This document shows positions 1 through 5,937 of a stretch of 8,848 nt of DNA, in pieces. How positions within the stretch are numbered: the first letter of the stretch is position 1; each line of letters starts with the position of its first letter. The stretch is taken from NCBI GenBank assembly GCA_946630765.1, contig CAMOZF010000058.1, positions 1-8,848 of the forward strand, written 5' to 3'. The position numbers were made by a program, and so were the translations under genes. This DNA is from an uncultured Lachnospiraceae bacterium. GTDB taxonomy: Bacteria > Bacillota_A > Clostridia > Lachnospirales > Lachnospiraceae. The notes under the pieces are model-generated. The model searched no databases and was not told the DNA's origin. It was given only the letters and a program-made list of their open reading frames with translations.

Positions 1-822
1 GGGCATGTAGCGGAAATTCATGCCGTACCAGCCGGCGATCAGGGTCAGCGGCATGAAAATCGAGGTGATGACCGTGAGAAGCGTCATGATCCGGTTCTGT
101 TTTTCCGCCTGCTGGGTCGCGACAAGGTCCCGAAGCTGCACAATGTACTCCCGAAGCGAGGTTACGCGGTCCTGAAGCCGCACCACGCGCTCGGTAAAGA
201 GGCGGAAAAAGCGCAGATTCTCCTGCCGGAAGAAACCGTTTTCGTTCTCCTCCAGCTCCTGTCCGAAATCGATCATCTGCTCGTAGTGCATCCGAAGATC
301 CAGCAGCTCGCCGCGGATATCGTTGATTTCCTTCGGATATTCCTCGGTCTCGCCGTGCAGGATCTCCTCCTCCGCCTGATTCAGCCGGTGCTCCATCTCC
401 TCCAGAAGATGCAGGTCCGGTTCGATGATCTTCTCGAGAAAATCATAGAGGAAACGCTCGAGGCAGGGCATCCGCCACTTTTTGGTTTTCTTTATTTTCT
501 GAAGGATCTCGGCCGCATAACCGCCGTCGTCGATCAGCACGATGCCCTTCTCGTCAAGCGCGAAGCGGAAGCTGTGCCTGATCCCGGAAATATTCTCCCG
601 GTCGGGAATGCAGAAGCTCCCGGTCAGCGAGTCGTAGTTCACGATCGCCTTCGTTTCCAGCGGCTCCTCCTGCTCCGGCTCGAGATCGATCAGCATGTCA
701 AAAATATCCGCGCGCTTCTTCCATTCCTCGCTGCCGACAATCGCGGCGTACTGCGTGTCCTTTTTCAGAATGTCCTCTTCCGTTCCCGGGCTCAGTATTT
801 CATTGATTGTATAAAGCTGCAT
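1..822 (-). CDS. corA: CorA-family Mg2+/divalent cation transporter, 3' end cut by window edge
   Basis: Inner-membrane channel that lets Mg2+ (in some members Co2+, Ni2+ or Zn2+) into the cell. The 274 visible residues show the family order: an acidic N-terminal cytoplasmic domain (about 1-120), a long charged helical stretch (about 120-245) typical of the CorA stalk helix, then the start of TM1 (about 246-266) ending in the GMN selectivity motif at residues 267-269 (context WYGMNFRYMP). TM2 and the C-terminus lie beyond base 1. The start at 820-822 is preceded by AGGAG six bases upstream and lies 13 bases after the stop of the ABC exporter gene, so it is very probably the next gene of that operon. 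GMN plus the preceding hydrophobic helix make the family call firm. The exact ion cannot be read from the sequence. Confidence 0.93.
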   Translation of the reverse strand, partial: MQLYTINEILSPGTEEDILKKDTQYAAIVGSEEWKKRADIFDMLIDLEPEQEEPLETKAIVNYDSLTGSFCIPDRENISGIRHSFRFALDEKGIVLIDDGGYAAEILQKIKKTKKWRMPCLERFLYDFLEKIIEPDLHLLEEMEHRLNQAEEEILHGETEEYPKEINDIRGELLDLRMHYEQMIDFGQELEENENGFFRQENLRFFRLFTERVVRLQDRVTSLREYIVQLRDLVATQQAEKQNRIMTLLTVITSIFMPLTLIAGWYGMNFRYMP

Positions 823-835
823 ATCAAACTCCTGC

Positions 836-2587
836 TCAGACGACGCCGCCCGACTGGGCCGCCGCCGACTGGATCGCATCCATGCGGGCATAGGCGCCGC
901 CGAGACGGATCAGCTCCTCATGCGTGCCGGACTCGGTGACTCTGCCCTCCTCGATGACGAGGATCTGGTCGGCGTTGCGGATCGTGGAAAGGCGGTGCGC
1001 AATCGCGATGATGGTCCTGGATCCGGCAATACCGGCGATGGCCTTCTGGATCTGCTGCTCGGTTTCCACGTCGACGGAGGCCGTCGCTTCATCGAGAATG
1101 ATGATCGGCGAGCGTCTCAGGATCGCGCGCGCAATCGCGACACGCTGCTTCTGACCGCCGGAAAGCCGCAGTCCGCGCTCCCCGACCTCGGTATCATAGC
1201 CCTTTTCCATGGCCATAATGTCCTCATGGATATTTGCCGCCCTAGCGGCCTCCATGATCTCCTCCATTGTGGCGTTCGGGCGCGCGTAGCCGATATTTTC
1301 CGCGACACTGCCGTTGAAAAGGAAGGTATCCTGAAGCACCGGGGAGATGTTTTTCCGCAGGCTTTCGATCGTCAGGTTCTGAATGTCCTGTCCGTCGATC
1401 AGGATTCTGCCGCTCTCCGGCTCGTAGAATCTTGAAATCAGCTGGGTCAGCGTGGTTTTGCCGACGCCGGTCGGCCCGACAAGCGCGAGCATTTTCCCGG
1501 GTTCGCAGTGGAAGGAAACGTCCTCCAGCACCCTGCTGCCCTTTTCATAGGAGAAGCTGACATGATCAAAACGGATATCGCCCTGCACGTTCTTCAGGTC
1601 CTTCGCGCCGGGCTTGTCCTGAATCTCATAGGGCGCGTCGAGAATCATCATGACACGCTCCGCACCCGCGAGCGACTGCTGCATGCTTTCCACGAGATTT
1701 GCAAGCCCCGTGATCGGCTGATAGAAAAGCGAGAGGTACAGAAGGAAGGCGACGATCGCCTCAACGCCGAGACTTCCGCGGTACGCAAGATAGCCGCCGA
1801 AGGCCACGACGAGGATCGTGCCGATCGAGCTGATAAACTCCACCGAGGGATGGAACACCGCGCTGACCTTCAGCGCCGCCAGCATCGCGTGGATATGCGC
1901 GAAATTCTTCTCGTCGACGCGGCCGGTCTCATATTCCTCCCGCCCGAAGGACTGGATCTCATGCACGCCCGACAGGTTGTCCTGAAGCTTTCCCGAAAGC
2001 TCGCCCATCTTTTTCTGTGAAACCCGGAAGTACGGGCGGACCTTCTTCGCGAAGATGATGCCGGACACCAGGATCAGCGGAATCGGCGCACAGGTAATCA
2101 GCGCAAGCTTCCAGTTGATCGTGAGAAGCACGGCCAGCACCCCGAGAAAGGTGACGACATTTGTAATGGTCTCGGGGATCATATGCGCGTACAGCAGTTC
2201 AAAATCTCTGGTGTCATTGACGATCCGGCTCATCAGATCGCCGGTCTGTTTGTCGTGAAAGAACCCCAGATGCATGCGTTCCAGCTTGTCATAGGTTTTG
2301 GTCCGAAGGTCCCCGACAAGGTACCAGGCCGCCTTATGCGCAAGGTAATTGCTCATGAAACGGAAAAGCACCCGGAGAAGATACAGCCCGACAAGGATCA
2401 CGACAAGAACGCCGATCGTCCGGAGTCCGTCCTGACTGACGCCTTCACTGACAATCCCGGTCATCCGCGACAGCACCCGCGGCGCCGCGAGGTTGACAAG
2501 CGTCAGGCCGAGTGTCGCAAATATCGCAAAAAAATACAGTCCCTTATAACGAATGGCCTCGCGGCTTAATTTCCACAGCAATTTCAT
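836..2587 (-). CDS. ABC exporter half-transporter (MsbA/BmrA-like, TMD fused to NBD)
   Basis: ATP-driven membrane exporter, 583 aa, the normal length for a half-transporter. The N-terminal transmembrane domain (about 1-310) has hydrophobic helices near 16-36, 55-75, 138-158, 162-180 and 253-290. The nucleotide-binding domain (about 335-575) has Walker A GPTGVGKT (371-378), Q-loop Gln419, signature LSGGQ (475-479), Walker B IIILDE with catalytic Glu500, and H-loop His531. All catalytic positions are canonical, so a homodimer with two active sites is plausible. No second half-transporter is in the window. The start at 2585-2587 has an AAAGG about 10 bases upstream. It lies 45 bases after the stop of the 83-aa gene and 13 bases before corA, consistent with one operon. 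Substrate cannot be predicted; lipid, peptide or drug export are all possible. Confidence 0.95.
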   Translation of the reverse strand: MKLLWKLSREAIRYKGLYFFAIFATLGLTLVNLAAPRVLSRMTGIVSEGVSQDGLRTIGVLVVILVGLYLLRVLFRFMSNYLAHKAAWYLVGDLRTKTYDKLERMHLGFFHDKQTGDLMSRIVNDTRDFELLYAHMIPETITNVVTFLGVLAVLLTINWKLALITCAPIPLILVSGIIFAKKVRPYFRVSQKKMGELSGKLQDNLSGVHEIQSFGREEYETGRVDEKNFAHIHAMLAALKVSAVFHPSVEFISSIGTILVVAFGGYLAYRGSLGVEAIVAFLLYLSLFYQPITGLANLVESMQQSLAGAERVMMILDAPYEIQDKPGAKDLKNVQGDIRFDHVSFSYEKGSRVLEDVSFHCEPGKMLALVGPTGVGKTTLTQLISRFYEPESGRILIDGQDIQNLTIESLRKNISPVLQDTFLFNGSVAENIGYARPNATMEEIMEAARAANIHEDIMAMEKGYDTEVGERGLRLSGGQKQRVAIARAILRRSPIIILDEATASVDVETEQQIQKAIAGIAGSRTIIAIAHRLSTIRNADQILVIEEGRVTESGTHEELIRLGGAYARMDAIQSAAAQSGGVV

Positions 2588-2632
2588 CTATAAAACCTTT
2601 CAGTCCCGCCATAAATGCTGCCGTCTGTAAAA

Positions 2633-2884
2633 TCAGCCGTGAAGCCCTCTCGTCTGGCGGTCCATATCTTCCACAACGATATCGTAGATCTCACCGAGCG
2701 TCGCGCAGTACTCCAGCACCTTCCACGGTTCATTTGTATGGAAATGGATCTTGATCAGATCCTCATCTCCGACCGCGAGCAGGCTGTCGCCCTTGAAATT
2801 CTCGGTGATATAATCATTGATTTCATCCTCATCCAGATCATGTCCGTCAATCAGAAGCTGTGTGTCATAGCGAAACTCCAACAT
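2633..2884 (-). CDS. Small stand-alone protein related to the middle domain of FakA/YloV (DhaK-like)
   Basis: An 83-aa protein. Residues about 32-74 (GDSLLAVGDEDLIKIHFHTN, then EPWKVLEYCATLGEI and VEDM) match, from memory, the middle domain of fatty acid kinase FakA/YloV, where the pattern GDSLVVVGDDDLVKVHVHTN is followed by P..VLEYA...GEL. Similar short proteins are often labelled 'kinase to dihydroxyacetone kinase'. It has neither the DhaL ATP-binding domain nor the C-terminal domain of FakA, so it should not be a kinase by itself. His48 and His50 sit where I recall FakA zinc ligands; the expected Cys in the GYCTE motif appears here as RYDTQ. Start choice: the open frame extends to 2905, but an AAGGAG at 2892-2897 overlaps that earlier start, and its spacing (9 bases) suits the ATG at 2882-2884; the ATG at 2888-2890 is the alternative. 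Function unknown; a regulatory or scaffold role is only a guess. Confidence 0.85.
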   Translation of the reverse strand: MLEFRYDTQLLIDGHDLDEDEINDYITENFKGDSLLAVGDEDLIKIHFHTNEPWKVLEYCATLGEIYDIVVEDMDRQTRGLHG

Positions 2885-2913
2885 TTTCATATTCTCCTTT
2901 AACATATTTTCCG

Positions 2914-2945
2914 GGGATGCAGGCTTTCAGAAAAGCGTGCATCCC
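2914..2945 (-). promoter_or_regulatory. Strong intercistronic hairpin spanning the stop codon of the four-cysteine protein
   Basis: GGGATGCA (minus strand, 2945-2938) pairs perfectly with TGCATCCC (2921-2914). After one mismatch, GCTTT/AAAGC (2936-2932 with 2927-2923) continues the stem to a 4-base loop. The stem contains the codons for the final residues and the TGA (2927-2929). No U-tract follows, so it is not an intrinsic terminator; it may be an mRNA processing or stability element inside the operon. Confidence 0.6.
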
Positions 2946-3115
2946 TGTTTCTTAAAATATTCAATTTTCTCCAGAAGAAGCGCCTCCGTGACATGAAATT
3001 CCTCCGCGATGCAGCTGAGGCACAGATACTTGGTCGCTCCTCTGTTGATGAATTTTCTTGTTGCCCCGAGATCCAGCGGCCGGAGCGGCTTTTTGCATTT
3101 TTCACAGACGTCCAT
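2927..3115 (-). CDS. Small four-cysteine (zinc-ribbon-like) protein of unknown function
   Basis: A 62-aa cytoplasmic protein with two CxxC knuckles, Cys4/Cys7 (CEKC) and Cys32/Cys35 (CLSC), 24 residues apart, which is the layout of a zinc ribbon. The C-terminal half (about 36-56) is predicted helical and charged (AEEFHVTEALLLEKIEYFKK), and a fifth cysteine lies in the ending QGCTLF. There is no membrane segment or signal peptide. I recall similar short clostridial proteins but no assigned role. The ATG directly abuts the alpha-galactosidase TAA (3116-3118) with zero spacing, and no Shine-Dalgarno is visible upstream, so translation is probably coupled to termination of the upstream gene. Its stop codon lies inside a strong hairpin (2914-2945). 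Nucleic-acid binding or a chaperone/adaptor role would be typical of such small zinc folds but is not shown here. Confidence 0.8.
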   Translation of the reverse strand: MDVCEKCKKPLRPLDLGATRKFINRGATKYLCLSCIAEEFHVTEALLLEKIEYFKKQGCTLF

Positions 3116-4252
3116 TTATTTGTCGACGATCTTCGCGCGGAATACGCGGCAGCCGAAGGGCTCCACCCGCTCGGTATAGGTTTCGTTTTTCACAAGCGCG
3201 TCCTTTTTGGACCACACCTCATGAAGAAGAAGCGTCTTTCCGGAGCTGACCGGAACGCCCATTTCGTCGATCACAAAGCCCATGCCCCGCTCCTCATCCG
3301 ACATGTTGAACATGCCGATCGCAAGATCTCCGTCCGCAAGCGGCCGGAAGAAGACCAGGATATCCTCGTTCTTCCATCCGCCGTAGGAGCTGAGCGTCGC
3401 AATCTGGCGGCAGGCCGGATCCTGGTTGATCGCGATCAGCTCTTCGTTCTGCAGCGTCTCCCTGTCCTCGTCCGACATCGTGCGGATATCACAGCCGATC
3501 ATCAGCGGCGATCCCATGAATGCCCAGATCGAATAATGCGTCCGATACTGCGCGCTTGTGCAGCCGCCGAGGCCGACATTTCCCTTGCCGTGCATGCCGA
3601 CAATCAGCATATCCATGTCGTTGAAGCAGCCGACGCCGGCGTAGGGAAGGATCTCCAGCTGCTGGTTCACGAGCTTTTTCACCGACTCCCAGCTGTCGAA
3701 AATATCTCCGGTCGAGCGCCACATCGACGCGCCGGTTTCTTTGATCCATTTCGCGGTTTCATCGTTTCCCCAGGAGCAGGCCGAGAGCAGGATGTCTCTT
3801 CCACAGTTTGCGAGCGCATTGCCCATGCGGTGATAAAGGATCCGCCCCGGAACGGTATTCGGCCGGTAGCAGTAGTCGTATTTCAGGAAATCCACGCCCC
3901 AGGACGCAAAGGTTTCCGCATCGATGTACTCATGGTCAAAGCTTGCCGGATAGCCCGCGCAGGTCTCCGTACCCGAGCAGCTGTACATGCCGAACTTCAG
4001 GCCCTTTTCATGAATACGGTCCGCCAGATATTTCATCCCGTGCGGGAACTTCTCCGGATCGGCCTGAAGCCGGCCCTCAGCATCCCGCTCATGAAGCGAC
4101 CAGCAGTCATCAATCACGAGATAATTGTAGCCCTTTTCCAGATATCCCTCCGAAACCATGGCGTCCGCCATCTCAAGAATCATCTGTTCGTTGATCTCCG
4201 AGCCGAAAGTATTCCACGAATTCCATCCCATCGGGGGTATAGGCTGAAACAT
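3116..4252 (-). CDS. GH27 alpha-galactosidase (cytoplasmic)
   Basis: Retaining glycoside hydrolase expected to release terminal alpha-1,6-galactose from melibiose/raffinose-type sugars or galactomannan fragments. The protein has 378 aa, a (beta/alpha)8 barrel (about 1-285) plus a C-terminal beta domain (about 290-378). Family marks: PPMGWNSWN (6-14), VIDDCW (46-51), nucleophile Asp126 in LKYDYC, and acid/base Asp183 in STGDIFDSW with Arg179 four residues before it, matching the Asp170/Asp231 pair of human alpha-Gal A. No signal peptide, so it acts on imported oligosaccharides. Start: a TTG at 4253-4255 precedes the ATG at 4250-4252; GGAGG lies about 8 bases before the ATG, so I use the ATG. 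No sugar transporter or regulator is adjacent, which is unusual for such a gene. Other GH27 specificities (alpha-N-acetylgalactosaminidase, beta-L-arabinopyranosidase) cannot be excluded. Confidence 0.92.
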   Translation of the reverse strand: MFQPIPPMGWNSWNTFGSEINEQMILEMADAMVSEGYLEKGYNYLVIDDCWSLHERDAEGRLQADPEKFPHGMKYLADRIHEKGLKFGMYSCSGTETCAGYPASFDHEYIDAETFASWGVDFLKYDYCYRPNTVPGRILYHRMGNALANCGRDILLSACSWGNDETAKWIKETGASMWRSTGDIFDSWESVKKLVNQQLEILPYAGVGCFNDMDMLIVGMHGKGNVGLGGCTSAQYRTHYSIWAFMGSPLMIGCDIRTMSDEDRETLQNEELIAINQDPACRQIATLSSYGGWKNEDILVFFRPLADGDLAIGMFNMSDEERGMGFVIDEMGVPVSSGKTLLLHEVWSKKDALVKNETYTERVEPFGCRVFRAKIVDK

Positions 4253-4289
4253 CAAGAGTCCCTCCTTCGCAGTTCATTTTATTTTCTTC

Positions 4290-4318
4290 ATCATACCACA
4301 GTTTATCTGATCAGGCAA
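4290..4318 (-). promoter_or_regulatory. Candidate sigma-A promoter for the alpha-galactosidase operon
   Basis: On the minus strand, TTGCCT (4313-4318, 4 of 6 to the -35 consensus) and TATGAT (4290-4295, 5 of 6 to the -10) are separated by exactly 17 bases. Predicted transcription start is near 4283, about 30 bases before the alpha-galactosidase start. It lies between the upstream terminator and the gene, where a promoter is needed. The -35 overlaps one copy of a direct repeat (4308-4320). Confidence 0.55.
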
Positions 4319-4357
4319 TGAGGATTCCGCAAAATAAACACCCGTGATCAGGGCATG
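4308..4357. repeat. Two-copy direct repeat TGATCAGG(NN)ATG upstream of the alpha-galactosidase
   Basis: TGATCAGGCAATG at 4308-4320 and TGATCAGGGCATG at 4345-4357 agree at 11 of 13 positions with a start-to-start distance of 37 bases. The first copy covers the predicted -35 and part of the spacer. Each copy contains the palindrome TGATCA. This could be a pair of operator half-sites or chance. Confidence 0.4.
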
Positions 4358-4400
4358 AAAAGTCCCGGGGAATCTGCTTTTTTCCGCGATTTCCCGGGAC
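4358..4400 (-). terminator. Intrinsic terminator after the zinc-binding lipoprotein gene
   Basis: A 13-base arm at 4388-4400 pairs with 4362-4374 (core CCCGGG, one wobble/mismatch position) around a 13-base loop. On the minus strand it is followed directly by TTTT (4358-4361). It sits 73 bases past the lipoprotein stop codon. The stem is strong and the U-run short. It separates the lipoprotein transcript from the alpha-galactosidase operon. Confidence 0.65.
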
Positions 4401-4473
4401 GCTTTATGTCCGAAACGATTGACAGAATTACGCAACAAAGATCCTTCACAATAATCAGCGGCATATTCAGTCC

Positions 4474-5517
4474 TTACTGCAGGGCTTCCTTCAGAACCTC
4501 CAGGTTCTTCTCCATGATTCCGAGATAAGAGGCGCCTGCCTTGATGTCTTCCTCTGTTGTTGACTGCATCGAATCCAGTACGAGGACCTTCTGGTCCTTC
4601 TCTGCGGTGTTTCCGATTATGGTTTCGGCAATTCCGTGGTTCGTGCCCTCAATCGTCAGGACGGATTCCAGTCCCAGCTCCTGAAGTTTTTCGGAGAGGA
4701 AGGCCACGGTTTCGAAGCTGGCTTCCGTCTCCGCGGAGCAGCCGGAAAATGCCGCGTAATAACTGAGGCCGTAGTCGTCCGTGAGATACCGGAAGGGGAA
4801 GCGGTCGCCGAAAAGCACGGTACTGACCCGCCCGGCGGATACCGCCGCCTGATATTTCTGATCAAGCTCCGCGATCTTCGTAAGATAGACTTCCGTGTTC
4901 TTTTTGTATTCTTCCGCATGATCGGGGTCGATCTTCTGAAGCGCCTCCGAGATCCCTTCTACAAGAACAGAACTATTCTGAAGAGAGAGCCAGACATGTT
5001 CATCGAGCTCTGCTTCCTCATGCTCATGTTCATGTTCCTTGCCTTCATGCTCTTCGTCCGCATGTTCTTCTTCATGCTCGTGGTCTTCTTCGTCATGCTC
5101 ATGCTCCATGCCTTCCACAATCTCCTCTTCCTTCGCACGCGTTCCGAGGCTTTCCAGCAGGTTAATGACCACCATATCCTTGTTCACCGCTTCTTTCAGG
5201 GCATCCTCAACCCACCCGTCGGACTCGCCGCCAACGTAGATGAAAAGGTCGCATTCGGAGATTTTCATTATATCCGCGGCGGTCGGCTGGAAGGAGTGCA
5301 GATCCACGCCGTTATTCAGAAGAAGCGTGGTCTCTGCGCCCGCCGGATTCTCTCCGAGAATATTCTTCACCCAGTCATATTCCGGGAAGATCGTCGCAAT
5401 GATCTGAAGCTTCCCATCCACATTCTTTTCCGTTTTATTGTCTGCTGCGCCGCAGCCCGCAAGGCTCGAAAGAAGAAGCACGAGCGCGAGCGCAAGTCCT
5501 GTTATTTTTTTAATCAT
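4474..5517 (-). CDS. znuA: Zinc-type ABC transporter substrate-binding lipoprotein (ZnuA/AdcA family)
   Basis: Extracytoplasmic metal receptor that would deliver Zn2+ (possibly Mn2+) to a ZnuBC-type importer. The 347-aa sequence starts with a basic n-region and hydrophobic core, then lipobox LAGC with the lipidated cysteine at residue 22, so it is anchored to the outer face of the membrane. Expected ligands: His74 (DLHSF) and His174 (DEHVW). Between them, residues 139-166 form an acidic loop with nine histidines, the hallmark of zinc-specific members. At the third ligand position, where the family usually has His (or Glu in Mn types) before xAFxY, this protein has Arg239 in GDRFPFRY. His294 (TNHG) and Asp315 (LDSMQS) are other possible ligands. 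GGAGG (5527-5531) lies 9 bases before the ATG. No permease or ATPase gene is adjacent in the window, so it is either an orphan receptor or part of a split system. Confidence 0.92.
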   Translation of the reverse strand: MIKKITGLALALVLLLSSLAGCGAADNKTEKNVDGKLQIIATIFPEYDWVKNILGENPAGAETTLLLNNGVDLHSFQPTAADIMKISECDLFIYVGGESDGWVEDALKEAVNKDMVVINLLESLGTRAKEEEIVEGMEHEHDEEDHEHEEEHADEEHEGKEHEHEHEEAELDEHVWLSLQNSSVLVEGISEALQKIDPDHAEEYKKNTEVYLTKIAELDQKYQAAVSAGRVSTVLFGDRFPFRYLTDDYGLSYYAAFSGCSAETEASFETVAFLSEKLQELGLESVLTIEGTNHGIAETIIGNTAEKDQKVLVLDSMQSTTEEDIKAGASYLGIMEKNLEVLKEALQ

Positions 5518-5547
5518 ATCTGATTTCCTCCATCCAATAAGCTGTCC

Positions 5548-5567
5548 GGCACAGTTCCCGCTGTGCC
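5548..5567 (-). promoter_or_regulatory. Hairpin just upstream of the znuA ribosome binding site
   Basis: GGCACAG (minus strand, 5567-5561) pairs perfectly with CTGTGCC (5554-5548) around a 6-base loop. No U-tract follows, so it is not a terminator. It ends 17 bases before the GGAGG. Segments resembling each arm recur in the upstream leader (GGCACA at 5658-5653, CTGTGC at 5851-5846), so alternative pairings are possible. Confidence 0.5.
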
Positions 5568-5570
5568 ATC

Positions 5571-5630
5571 AAAAAAAGTCCATCTCAGCCCGCAGGAATA
5601 CCGCAGCATCCTCCGGGCCTGATTATGGAC
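5571..5630 (-). terminator. Intrinsic terminator inside the znuA leader
   Basis: On the minus strand GTCCAT (5630-5625) pairs with ATGGAC (5583-5578). Inside, GCCCG pairs with CGGGC (5618-5614 with 5592-5588) and AGGA with TCCT (5612-5609 with 5597-5594), separated by one mismatch. The outer stem is followed immediately by TTTTTTT (5577-5571). This is a complete intrinsic terminator 53 bases before the znuA start codon and downstream of its only recognisable promoter. It may act as a conditional (attenuation) terminator or end a separate small RNA. Confidence 0.7.
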
Positions 5631-5896
5631 ATTTTCAGAATGCAGGATCGAATGTGCCTCACAAAGAGACTTTCGCTCCTGCCTTACAGAATCATTCAAT
5701 TGTTCAGGCGTATTTTCCTTGAAACGGGACTTTCCGCCCGCAGAATATGATCATAATGCCGCTCAGAAAACAGGCAGACAACCGCACTCACAAGGACGAT
5801 AAAGACCTGCGAGAGCAGCGCCTTCTGGGAAAAAAGAACATATTCGCACAGATCAAGACAGGTACAGACCGGGCAATCCTCCGTCTGAATGAACTA
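5571..5896 (-). ncRNA. Candidate structured leader RNA / small RNA upstream of znuA (no known family recognised)
   Basis: About 325 nt from the predicted start site (near 5896) to the end of the terminator U-run. It contains a 5' stem CAGAC/GTCTG (5887-5883 with 5869-5865), a long hairpin at 5642-5682 (GCAGGA/TCCTGC, CGAA/TTCG, GTCTC/GAGGC around a 5-base loop), and the terminator 11 bases further on. I looked for signatures of T-box, SAM, TPP, FMN, cobalamin, lysine, c-di-GMP, SRP RNA, RNase P and tmRNA and recognised none. There is no convincing reading frame with a start and ribosome binding site. The whole 443-base gap 5518-5960 is accounted for by this element plus the operator, promoter and RBS hairpin. 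Confidence 0.4.
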
Positions 5897-5902
5897 CAGG
5901 AA

Positions 5903-5931
5903 ACTATAACACGCGCCGCCGATGTTGTCAA
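5903..5931 (-). promoter_or_regulatory. Strong sigma-A promoter for the znuA leader
   Basis: On the minus strand, a perfect -35 TTGACA (5926-5931), a 17-base spacer and TATAGT (5903-5908, 5 of 6 to TATAAT). Predicted transcription start is near 5896, giving an untranslated leader of about 380 bases before znuA. No alternative promoter fits in the 53 bases between the leader terminator and znuA. Confidence 0.75.
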
Positions 5932-5937
5932 GTAAAT

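Noticed and set aside
286..939. 217-codon open frame on the plus strand
   Set aside because: Antisense to corA and the end of the ABC exporter; no motif.
2993..4321. 442-codon open frame on the plus strand
   Set aside because: It is fully antisense to the GH27 alpha-galactosidase and the small cysteine protein, which have clear motifs; the translation shows no domain and there is no suitable RBS. It is a shadow of GC-rich codon use.
4636..5523. 295-codon open frame on the plus strand
   Set aside because: Antisense to znuA; its Met/Phe-rich part is just the complement of the His/Glu loop codons.
5583..5593. CGGGCTGAGAT resembling the TPP riboswitch CTGAGA element
   Set aside because: The other conserved TPP riboswitch segments are absent, and these bases belong to the terminator stem.
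5514..5699. 61-codon minus-strand frame overlapping the znuA start
   Set aside because: It starts with TTG without an SD, runs through the terminator stem and its T7 tract, and its codon use (low GC at third positions) differs from the real genes.
5747..5935. 62-codon plus-strand frame
   Set aside because: No SD, antisense to the leader, and it covers the near-consensus minus-strand promoter; no known domain.
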